Below are positions 16,221-23,920 of a DNA stretch of 45,864 nt, one piece after another. The notes beneath the pieces are model-generated. The model saw only the letters and a list, made by a program, of their open reading frames with translations. It had not been told where the DNA came from and did not search any database. The stretch lies in assembly GCF_902196125.1 (NCBI RefSeq), contig NZ_CABIKG010000015.1, positions 1-45,864 on the forward strand, written 5' to 3'. The position numbers and the translations under genes are program-made. Each line of letters starts with the position of its first letter. Positions within the stretch are counted from its first letter, which is position 1. Source of the stretch: Helicobacter suis (GTDB taxonomy: Bacteria; Campylobacterota; Campylobacteria; Campylobacterales; Helicobacteraceae).

Positions 16221-17122
16221 CTTGGTTAGAACGCTACTTTTACCACCCCTCTTTCTTCCAAAGAGCTTTAGCCTACGGGCTCTATCCGCTCTCTTTTTTC
16301 TATGAAAAGATCGCAACTCTTAAACGGCAATTAGCTTCTTTTGAGGATTTAGAGATTCCTATTGTAAGTGTAGGTAATTTGGTAGCTGGAGGGAGTGGGA
16401 AAACACCCTTTATTTTAGCACTTGCCCAAATATTAGCCCCACTTTACCATGTAGGCATTGTGAGTCGGGGTTATAAGCGCGCTTCTAGCGGGTTAGTGGT
16501 GGTGAGTGCATATGGGGATATTTTAGTGTCCCAACAAGAGGCGGGTGATGAGGCGTTTTTACTAGCTAAGGCGCTAAATAAATGTAGCGTGATTGTGAGT
16601 GAAGCGCGTAAAGAGGGGGTGTTAGAGGCCAAAAAATTAGGGGCACAGGTGGTGTTATTAGATGATGGGTTTCGTTTTAATTTTAAAAAGCTCAATATTT
16701 TACTCAAGCCACAATCCACGCCCTATTTTGATTTTTGTTTGCCTAGTGGGATTTATCGCGAATGCCCTAAGTGTTACACTCTAGCAGATATTATCGCACA
16801 AGAGGGAGTGGATTATACAAGAGAAGTACAGGTTTTAAACCCCACCCCTAGAATGCTTTTAGTAACAGCTATTGCTAATCCTAGCCGTTTAGATGCTTAT
16901 TTGCCTAAAGTGGTGGGCAAGCTCTACTTTTTTGATCATGCAAACTTTCCTCTAAAGCGTTTACAACGCGAATTTATCAATCATAAAGCCACTTCTTTAC
17001 TAGTAACCTCTAAAGATGCTACAAAACTTAGCCACTGTCCTCTCCCCTTAAGTCTTTTAGATTTGCACCTACATATCCAACCAGCTATCCAAGCTAAAAT
17101 TCTAAATTATGTCCAAATCTAG
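16217..17122 (+). CDS. lpxK: Tetraacyldisaccharide 4'-kinase
   Basis: LpxK phosphorylates the lipid A disaccharide precursor at the 4' position, at the inner membrane. From ATG 16217 (overlapping the nadE stop as ATGA) it has 301 residues. An N-terminal hydrophobic stretch (ALAYGLYPLSFFYEKIA) is followed by IPIVSVGNLVAGGSGKTPF, which carries the P-loop GGSGKT, then GIVSRGYKR and LDDGFRF (the Asp-Asp-Gly-Phe/His family motif). The C-terminal part (FFDHANFPLK, LVTSKDATKL) is typical. Confidence 0.94.
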   Translation: MTWLERYFYHPSFFQRALAYGLYPLSFFYEKIATLKRQLASFEDLEIPIVSVGNLVAGGSGKTPFILALAQILAPLYHVGIVSRGYKRASSGLVVVSAYGDILVSQQEAGDEAFLLAKALNKCSVIVSEARKEGVLEAKKLGAQVVLLDDGFRFNFKKLNILLKPQSTPYFDFCLPSGIYRECPKCYTLADIIAQEGVDYTREVQVLNPTPRMLLVTAIANPSRLDAYLPKVVGKLYFFDHANFPLKRLQREFINHKATSLLVTSKDATKLSHCPLPLSLLDLHLHIQPAIQAKILNYVQI

Positions 17123-17152
17123 CACCAGATTATAAGGGTCAAAGACAAAATA

Positions 17153-17776
17153 ATGGTTGGCATGAAAACGCGGGGGGCTTTATTTTGTAAGTGTTGGGTT
17201 TTACTAGCTTTATTTTCTATTTGCTTAGCTAAGAATTTAAGTTATATGTCCTCAGCTTACCAAGTGGGTATGGTCTATTTAAAACCCTTAAATGCTAACA
17301 AACCTCTTCAAGGGGCTTCTATTACTTGGGGATATGAATACAACCCCAAACACGATTGGTCTTATGGCCGTTATTATGCTTTTTTAGATTATGGCAATGT
17401 ACTTTTAGACCCCGGAACTTCTAAGCAGGCTAATTTATTCACTTATGGGGTGGGAGCAGATTTAATGGTGGCCTATAATAAAAACCCTATTAATTGCTGG
17501 GCCTTTTTCTTTGGGTTACAGCTAGCGGCTAATACTTGGGTGATTAATAGGCGATCTAAAGATTTAATCTTAAATACATGGAGGTCTTTTGGAGATTTTA
17601 CTTTCAAACCCGCTTACTTTAGGGCTATTGGGACATTTGGGGTACAATTTCGCACGATTGTAACATGGCATATTGTAGATGTAGAAATTGGAATGAAGAT
17701 TTTTCTAAACCCAGAGAAACAAAGCCCCTTTGAGCGCAATCTCTTATTTTTTATCTCACACGCATGGCATTTTTAA
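17153..17776 (+). CDS. Helicobacter-type outer membrane protein (small beta-barrel)
   Basis: The protein has 207 residues. The signal peptide is CWVLLALFSICLA, with likely cleavage before KNLSYMSSAYQVGMVY. The mature protein alternates hydrophobic and polar residues as in beta-barrels: GASITWGYEYN, YYAFLDYGN, FTYGVGADLMVAY, FFFGLQLAANTWV. It ends in the aromatic terminus HAWHF used by the BAM complex. The AYQVG/GVGADLM pattern recalls Helicobacter Hop/Hor/Hof proteins, but I cannot name the subgroup. The start may be ATG 17153 or ATG 17162 (MKTRG); the latter gives a more typical signal peptide. Confidence 0.72.
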   Translation: MVGMKTRGALFCKCWVLLALFSICLAKNLSYMSSAYQVGMVYLKPLNANKPLQGASITWGYEYNPKHDWSYGRYYAFLDYGNVLLDPGTSKQANLFTYGVGADLMVAYNKNPINCWAFFFGLQLAANTWVINRRSKDLILNTWRSFGDFTFKPAYFRAIGTFGVQFRTIVTWHIVDVEIGMKIFLNPEKQSPFERNLLFFISHAWHF

Positions 17777-17826
17777 ACCATGCGCACTAGCAAATCCAAA
17801 AGCATTAACAAAGGATTAACCTCTTT

Positions 17827-17846
17827 AGGGCACAATAGCCCTTTAT
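17827..17846 (+). terminator. Probable terminator of the outer membrane protein gene
   Basis: AGGGC-ACAATA-GCCCT (17827-17842) forms a 5-bp stem with a 6-base loop followed by TTTAT, 50 bases after the stop. The T-run is short, so confidence is modest. Confidence 0.45.
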
Positions 17847-17879
17847 AGATTTCTTAGGTTTTCAAATCCAATTAGGAGA

Positions 17880-18019
17880 TAAAGAGCAGCATAACAACAG
17901 CAAAAAACTTTCCCCAACAGCTAGGAAAGTGATTTACAAACAGCTTATTATGGATTTGCGGCACGGCTAGGTGTATCAAACACGGCGCGTATTCTACTAC
18001 AAAGAGCCGCCCTTGTCAA
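17880..18019 (-). promoter_or_regulatory. Orphan rRNA-style promoter with boxA-like element
   Basis: Read on the minus strand, TTGACA (18019-18014) and TAGAAT (17996-17991) are separated by exactly 17 bases. This is by far the most consensus-like promoter I noticed in the window; Helicobacter promoters usually lack a good -35. About 100 bases downstream comes TGCTCTTTA (17888-17880), which matches the core of the rRNA antitermination element boxA. A 7-bp hairpin (ACTTTCC...GGAAAGT, about 17909-17932) lies between them. No rRNA or tRNA follows: the transcript would run antisense into the outer membrane protein gene. It could be a displaced 16S leader or an unannotated small RNA. The 284-base gap holds no protein gene. 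Confidence 0.5.
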
Positions 18020-18060
18020 GGTAAAAACGCTAAAAATTTGGCTCATTGATCAAAGAATGA

Positions 18061-19374
18061 TCAGACTTTAGCGTCTAATATAAATTGAATCACAAATAAG
18101 CCCCCAAAGAGATAGAGTAGGGGGTGTACCTCTTTAAATTTACCCCGACAGATTTTAATTAGAGGATAAAGAATAAGGCCTATACCCACGCCATTGGTGA
18201 TACTATAAGAAATAGGAATCCAAAAGAGTACAAAAAAAGCAGGCAAGGCCTCTTCTAAATCTTGCCAATCAATTTGGCTTAAATGACTCATCATCATAAA
18301 ACCTACAATAATAAGCGCGGGGGAGGTGATGGCTGGTACGCTAGCTAAAGCTTTAGCCAAAGGCGCTAAGAAAAAGAGTAAAGCAAAGAGAAAAGCCACC
18401 ACAACGCATGTAAAACCCGTGCGTCCCCCCATACTCACTCCCGCACCTGATTCAATGTAGGTAGAGGTGGGCGAAGTGCCTGCAAGAGCCCCTATGGCGC
18501 TAGCAATGGCATCTGCTGATAAAGCACCTCTAGCGTTTAAAAAATAATCACCCTCTAAAAGATTAGCCTGTTTAGCTACTCCAATCATGGTAGCTGTAGT
18601 ATCAAAGAGCATGACTAAAAAGAAGGTAAAGATCACAGCGCCTAAATCTGGTTTAAAGGCATGCAAAATATCTAGCTTTAAAAAAGTGCTATCTATATTT
18701 TTAGGGAGTTCAAAGAGATGTTCAGGGAGTTTAAGATGGCCCAAGAGAAGTGCTAAAAAAGCGGTAATAAGAATGCCTAAAAAAATAGCTGCGCGTACGC
18801 GATTAACAAGTAAAACAATGGTAACAAATAGCCCAATAAGCGACATGTAAGCAATGGGCTGAGAAAAATTGCCTAAAGTGATGATAGTGGCTGGGGAAGA
18901 TTCAACCAAATGGGCATTTTGCATGCCAATAAAGGTAATAAAAAGCCCAATTCCGGCTGCAATACCGGCCTTTAAAGAGGTAGGAATTGCCTTAATAAGC
19001 GCCTCTCTAAAACCGGTAAGAGAAAGCAATAAGAAAATGACTGAGGCAATAAAAACACTCCCTAAAGCACTTTGCCAAGAAATGCCCATTCCAAGTACCA
19101 CCACAAAGGCAAAATAGGCATGCATGCCTACACCGGGGGCAATAGCAATAGGGTAATTAGCCACAAGACCCATGATTAAAGTACCAACGATAGTAGCTAG
19201 TAAAGTAGCCATAAACACGCCATCAAAATCCATGCCTGCTTTTTGTAAAATGGCTGGGTTGACAATGGCGATATAGGCCATGGTTACAAAAGTGGTAAGA
19301 CCGGCTAAAGTCTCAATACCAAGCGAAGTACGGCGCTCTTTGAAACGGAAGAAACGGGCTAAAAATGCTACCAT
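18061..19374 (-). CDS. Purine (guanine/hypoxanthine/adenine) permease, AzgA/PbuG-type NCS2
   Basis: This is an inner-membrane proton-coupled nucleobase importer with about 12-14 hydrophobic helices. From ATG 19374, which has AAAAGGAG about 10 bases upstream, it has 437 residues; a second ATG at 19404 lacks a binding site. Family signatures are ETLAGLTTFVTMAYIAIVNP at the N-terminus, ANYPIAIAPGVGMHAYFAF (the APGMG-type motif), GIAAGIGLFITFIGMQNA, FFLVMLFDTTATMIGVA and TSPTSTYIESGAGVSMGGRT. It is unlikely to be a uracil or xanthine carrier, because those NCS2 branches have a different signature. Gastric helicobacters depend on purine salvage, which fits. Confidence 0.88.
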   Translation of the reverse strand: MVAFLARFFRFKERRTSLGIETLAGLTTFVTMAYIAIVNPAILQKAGMDFDGVFMATLLATIVGTLIMGLVANYPIAIAPGVGMHAYFAFVVVLGMGISWQSALGSVFIASVIFLLLSLTGFREALIKAIPTSLKAGIAAGIGLFITFIGMQNAHLVESSPATIITLGNFSQPIAYMSLIGLFVTIVLLVNRVRAAIFLGILITAFLALLLGHLKLPEHLFELPKNIDSTFLKLDILHAFKPDLGAVIFTFFLVMLFDTTATMIGVAKQANLLEGDYFLNARGALSADAIASAIGALAGTSPTSTYIESGAGVSMGGRTGFTCVVVAFLFALLFFLAPLAKALASVPAITSPALIIVGFMMMSHLSQIDWQDLEEALPAFFVLFWIPISYSITNGVGIGLILYPLIKICRGKFKEVHPLLYLFGGLFVIQFILDAKV

Positions 19375-19465
19375 GTAGGGGTTGCTCCTTTTGTTAAAAT
19401 TCATCTAAAGGTAAATGGAGCAACGATTTTGAAATTGTAATTTATCAAACTAAAATAGGGCTTAA

Positions 19466-20506
19466 ATGCAAATTGTTTTAGAACATTTAGAGGTTTTATT
19501 AAAGGGGCGGTGTTTGCTAGGGTTTTCAGGGGGGGGTGATTCAGTGGCGTTGTTTTTTTTGCTTAAAGAAGAGGGTGTAAACTTTGATATTGCCATTTTA
19601 GATCATGGGTTGCGCATACAAAGTCAAGAAGAAATTGCTTATGCTAGGCATTTAGGGCAAGTATATAACAAACGCGTACATGTGAGACAAGTACATTTAA
19701 GCGGGAGTAATTTAGAGGCGCGTTATAGAAAAGAGCGCTATAGCTTTTTTGAAAAAATCATTCAGGAGTTTAACTACACCCATTTGATCTTAGCCCATCA
19801 TCTTAATGATAAATTAGAGTGGTTTTTCATGCAACTAGCTAAGGGGAGTAGTTTACAGACCTTATTAGGCTTTAGTGCTTTAGAAAAACGCGCAGGCTAT
19901 GATTTGATTCGCCCGCTTATTTACACACAAAAGCATGCATTGAAAGAATATTTACACGCAAATAAACACCGCTATTTTGAAGATGAGACAAATTTTAGCC
20001 CGCGTTTTAAACGCAATGTTTTTAGGCAGTGTGTGAGCAATCCATTTTTAGAAGGGGTTTTTCCGGGTTTTAATGTGCCAAGGGGTTTGGTGCGCAGTTT
20101 CAAGGCCTTAGAAAAAGAAAAACAAACACTCTACCCGGCTATTAATTCTATTAAAGTGTGTGGGGTGTGGGTATTTGCTACACATTTGCAAAATCTTTAC
20201 TACATCGCTTCTTTATTAAAAAAACTAGGCTATGTACTTAGCGCTAAACAACGCCTAGAGTTAGAAAAAAACCACTTTAAGGGAGTTTTTGTAACCGCAA
20301 AACAAACCTATCTTGTAGGCTTAGGTGGGGGGCTTGTTTATGTGGGCGTGGCGATTAAAAATGATCCTAGAGCTCTTCCTAAATCTTATAAGCAGGCTTG
20401 CCGTCTTTTAAAAATACCCCCCCACATGCGCCCTCTTTTTTTTAACCCTCATTGGGAGCAAAATTTTAAAATCCTTAAAAATCTTGTGTGCGCACAATCA
20501 AGCTAG
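19466..20506 (+). CDS. tilS: tRNA(Ile)-lysidine synthetase
   Basis: TilS converts C34 of the CAU-anticodon tRNA-Ile to lysidine, so that it reads AUA rather than AUG. The protein has 346 residues. The PP-loop is SGGGDS (21-26), and the N-type ATPase domain includes [15 protein letters not shown] and [18 protein letters not shown], with [15 protein letters not shown] after it. The C-terminal region is short and divergent, as in other Helicobacter. Its last 32 bases overlap the end of ybeY on the opposite strand. Confidence 0.93.
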   Translation: MQIVLEHLEVLLKGRCLLGFSGGGDSVALFFLLKEEGVNFDIAILDHGLRIQSQEEIAYARHLGQVYNKRVHVRQVHLSGSNLEARYRKERYSFFEKIIQEFNYTHLILAHHLNDKLEWFFMQLAKGSSLQTLLGFSALEKRAGYDLIRPLIYTQKHALKEYLHANKHRYFEDETNFSPRFKRNVFRQCVSNPFLEGVFPGFNVPRGLVRSFKALEKEKQTLYPAINSIKVCGVWVFATHLQNLYYIASLLKKLGYVLSAKQRLELEKNHFKGVFVTAKQTYLVGLGGGLVYVGVAIKNDPRALPKSYKQACRLLKIPPHMRPLFFNPHWEQNFKILKNLVCAQSS

Positions 20507-20918
20507 AAGGCAGATTAAAAGCTCTAATCACTTCTTCTTCTTTCTCTCTTTGCTCCCCTGTATCTTTTTCATGATCATAACCTAAGAGATGTAAACAGCC
20601 ATGGATAAATAAAAGCGTGATTTCTGCAAGTAGATCATGCCCTCTTTGCTTGGCTTCTACTGTGGCTAATTCTACATTGATCACCACACTCCCTAACAGT
20701 TTTTGCCCGGGCATTTCTAAAGGGAAACTTAGCACATCGGTACTTTTATTAAGCCCTCTAAACTCTAAATTTAACTCTCGCATCTTTTCTGAATCTACAA
20801 GCAATAATTCTACTAAACCTTGTATGTTTAAATACTCCATAAGCAGAAGAAGTTTGTAGGATAAATCTGCCTCTAAATCTGGATCTAAAGTGCTGTGGTT
20901 AAGAATTTCTAAGGGCAT
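20475..20918 (-). CDS. ybeY: Endoribonuclease / rRNA maturation factor YbeY
   Basis: YbeY is a zinc-dependent endoribonuclease acting in 16S 3'-end maturation and 70S quality control. It has 147 residues. The metal site [18 protein letters not shown] (HxxxHxxxxxH) lies around 110-127. The family segment [20 protein letters not shown] around 50-69 is also clear. Its ATG lies inside the final codons of the upstream decayed gene (CCATGCCCTTAG) with GGAGAG as binding site. That layout suggests the two genes once formed an operon. Confidence 0.95.
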   Translation of the reverse strand: MPLEILNHSTLDPDLEADLSYKLLLLMEYLNIQGLVELLLVDSEKMRELNLEFRGLNKSTDVLSFPLEMPGQKLLGSVVINVELATVEAKQRGHDLLAEITLLFIHGCLHLLGYDHEKDTGEQREKEEEVIRAFNLPSSLIVRTQDF

Positions 20919-22233
20919 GGCTTCTCTCCTAAAGCATGGGGATAATACTTTGTAAAAGTTTTAAAAGTGATAAGGTGTTCTTTTTTAGAATCGTTAAAAC
21001 TTTGGCGGTAAAAAATTTGTGTATGCAAAATAGTACCATCGCGATCATAGTCTTGTTGGCTATACTGGTGCAAATAAAAAGGTGATCATAATCTTACGCG
21101 TAATATTTGTAGAAAGAGGGGTGAAAAATTCTAGGGTTACATAATTTCTCTTAACAACAAAATCAGCTTGTCCGGGATATTTTAAACAAAGCGGCATGTT
21201 TGTAGATTCTTCACCCCTTTGAGCGATGTTAAGGCATGGATAGCCAAAATTTCTCTCTTTTGAAATACACTTAAAGAATACCGTTTGGAGAAAAGTAATG
21301 CTACTTGGGGCTAGAGTAATTTGTAAAGCCTTTTTGTGTAAGCGGAGTTTGTTCAAAAGGTTAGCCGGGCTTTTTGACCCGGTGTAGTGGGTGTGGGGCT
21401 TTTGGTAATCTCAGAAAGTTAGATTTCTACAAAATCAGGGCTTTTAGTATTTTTAAGGCGTAATAAATCCTCCATGTTCTCTAAACAAAATTTGCCCTGC
21501 ATTTTGGAGGCATTGCTCCTCACAAGTTCTGGTACAAATAGAGGTGATCTTTATGCTCTTTAATTATGATAAATTGTTTACTTTCCATGTCTTTAGAAAA
21601 TGTATGGGAAAGTTCTAAGGTGAGATAACCTCCGTTGTAGATAAAACGGCTTGTGGTGGTGGCAAAGTTCAAGATACCTGCTACTTTTGGTGTTAATAAT
21701 GTAATCACAACTTAAAAGCAAAGAAGTACCAAAGGAAGAGGTGAGGTTTAAGAGGTAATAAGTTTGACTCCCCATTTTGATTTTTGAGACAAGGACTGCT
21801 CAAGATTTTTTATAAAACAGGGGCGTTCATGGGATACTTTACTAAGCTTGAGTAAAAGCTCATTGGTAATAGCGCTCATAGGAATGAGGGCTTGAGAGCC
21901 GTTTGAGTTGAAGAGAGACAGTAATGATTAATTCTTTGGTAGGCCGTTTGCCACCCGTAGTACTCCAAATGAAAGGTGTTATAAAAATCATGATCAAGAG
22001 GCTTAAAGACTAAAAGAGGCATAGATAGTTTTGGTTTGCAAACTTAAAAAACCTTGTTTTCTTTGCCCCATTCTGCTTCAGGATAGAGAACATAGTAGTT
22101 TGTATCATTTGTCTGGGTGTTCTTAGGTAAAAACTCTCGTAGCCACTGCCTAACCTAATGCATCGCTTGAAAATCATCTATTGCTTGCAAAGACAAAGAA
22201 AGAGCCAGTAAAAATACAAAATGCGCATGCCAT
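20909..22233 (-). pseudogene. Decayed gene for a secreted protein (multiple stops and frameshifts)
   Basis: Minus-strand coding texture can be followed in pieces. A signal-peptide-like start lies near 22226-22233 (MRILYFYWLFLCLC, with SLSLQAIDDFQAMH in another frame). About 22020-22140 reads KNTQTNDTNYYVLYPEAEWG, then about 21660-21960 reads LEYYGWQTAYQRINHY and KVAGILNFATTTSRFIYNGG. About 21060-21350 reads LCLKYPGQADFVVKRNYVTLEFF, and 20909-21058 reads LHQYSQQDYDRDGTILHTQIFYRQSF and ends [13 protein letters not shown]. At least six stops or frame changes interrupt it. GGYLTLEL (about 21630) and NYVTLEFF (about 21140) recur with similar surroundings, so the gene may contain two copies of a domain or be two tandem paralogues. 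I do not recognise the family. Confidence 0.55.
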
Positions 22234-23540
22234 CCCCATTTTTAATAAGATTTTAGCAGAGAAGGGGAAATTAGAAAAGCGCAAATAGAACCAAGTAGAT
22301 AAGAGGGCGGAGATATAAAAAGATTGAGGGTAAACAAAGGGTTTGGTATGCGTGTATCTATCTAGGATTTAATGTGAATTTAGCCCATTAGTGAACTCTA
22401 GCATTTTTAGTGGATTTTAATAGTGGTTTTTAAAATTAAGGAGAGCGATGATCGGCAAGAACTTGGACTATCAGGAATACAAAATAATGGCAGCGGCATG
22501 TTGCTAATAAAGCTAGAACAGGAGGATCACAGGAAGCCAGAGGGACAGCGATGAGACCGTATTAGGAGGGGCACACACGCCAGCAAATACAGAGATAGTT
22601 CTAAGCTATCATCGGAGCTGAAGATTGCCTCAGAGCTCTACCAGAGACACCAACACCACCGCCACTGTACCAGTTTTGGAACAAGTACAGCTACCAAATG
22701 ATAGCAGAAGAACGATGCCGATGTTAGCAGAAAAAACACCGTGGCTAAACGATTGAATAGGATCGCTACAACAGGATCAGTTGGATTATAGAACGCAACC
22801 TAGATCAGTACAAAATGATGGTAAAGGAATATCCGATGCACATTCTGAAACGTTGGGTGTACAACTTCTTGTACACGACGAGTTATCTAGCGCTAGAAAT
22901 ACTAATGAGAGCGGTTTGGATCAGGCATGGCTAGAGATACCAATTCTCAGATCAAGACCAGCAGCAACGCAGAGAACACAGATGGGGCTGTGCAATGGAA
23001 ATATTGTAGATGGCAGAAATTCCACTGCACAGGGTGCTAACTCAGTGCTTTCAGATTCTCAAAGCGAGCGGAGCGATGTTCACACCGGGAATATTCAGCA
23101 AGGAGGACGCGATGGCACTAGAATACATGATCAAGAATCAGGAGGAATTGATCAAGGAAGCAGGCTTACTCTGGAGACGATAAATTATCCAGAGAAGAGC
23201 ATATTCAGATAGATCAGACAGAGGAGGATCAAGAGGATCAAGTTTCAATCGTATAGATTGCACCACTCTCAAAAAGTTGGCGGGCATTCTCTAAACTTTA
23301 TTCATCTGTATTCATTTTCAATCTTTAGACTAATACTTTTTTGCACATCACCTACTCCTGCCTTTGGAGGGTGTGAGAGATTCTCTATATTGCTGTGTTT
23401 GTGTTTTAGAAAAGGTTTGAGAGTGTGGATGTGTTTATTAGGTTTTGGTTTGTTTGGCAAATTGATCAGTTTTTAGATATGCCGGGTTGTATCAATTAGA
23501 GTTTGTGTAATTGGTGCTACAATCACACCCAAATACCAAA
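22234..23540. other. Gene-poor stretch with foreign base composition and a 143-codon disordered frame
   Basis: 22234-22430 shows nothing I can support. From about 22440 to 23245 the plus strand becomes rich in GA and CA (AGGAGGATC, GAGCGGAGCG) and much less T-rich than its neighbours. The longest frame (22781-23212, TTG start) reads as a low-hydrophobic, probably disordered chain: QSERSDVHTGNIQQGGRDG, then QESGGIDQGSRLTLETI. Upstream pieces in other frames (SDDRQELGLSGIQNNGSGML, ELKIASELYQRHQHHRHC) have the same flavour, as if one long Gly/Asp/Arg/Gln-rich segment had been broken by frameshifts. Such linkers occur in the large methylase-helicase and polyvalent proteins of Helicobacter ICEs, so this may be an ICE remnant. 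That is inference. 23246-23540 returns to AT-rich sequence with no gene I can support. Confidence 0.4.
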
Positions 23541-23859
23541 CTAGCAACTCGGAAAATCTCTACATATGTCCAATAGCCTGTTGATCTTGCAAACGCGCCC
23601 TCTCTTGTTGTCTTGTTGCATGCGGCTACGTTCTTTCTCAAGCTCCTGTTTGAGGGCCTGCTGCTGTTGTTCTATTGCCTTCTTTTGGGTATCAAGGTTT
23701 TTAAGAGCCTGTGCCCACTCCTGTTCTTTTTTATTGCGTTCTTGATCAAAACGCGTCTTGTGCCATCTCTTTTTCAAACACATCCTTGACTTGTTTGGAG
23801 ATAAACTCTTCTATTGAGAAGGCGTGCCCACAATTAGGGCATGTGATGGTGTGATTCAT
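23541..23859 (-). pseudogene. Truncated, frameshifted zinc-ribbon/coiled-coil protein (DUF2130-like N-terminus)
   Basis: ATG 23859, preceded by GAGGGGAAT, reads MNHTITCPNCGHAFSIEEFI and then SKQVKDVFEKEMAQDAF before a TGA. The adjoining frame continues as FDQERNKKEQEWAQALKNLD and AIEQQQQALKQELEKERSRM, then degenerates and stops at 23541. A CPNCGH knuckle followed by a long charged coiled coil is how DUF2130-family proteins begin. Those have several hundred residues, so most of the C-terminal domain is missing. It is a remnant directly downstream of the helicase gene, on the same strand. Confidence 0.6.
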
Positions 23860-23920
23860 GCAATTCCCCTCTATTTTTATATGTAACCAGCTCGCAGCAT
23901 AGCACATTTTGTACCCATTT

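Noticed and set aside
23258-23476. 72-codon plus-strand frame with hydrophobic ends
   Set aside because: Weak start context, no family likeness, and it lies in a decayed AT-rich stretch; chance is the best explanation.
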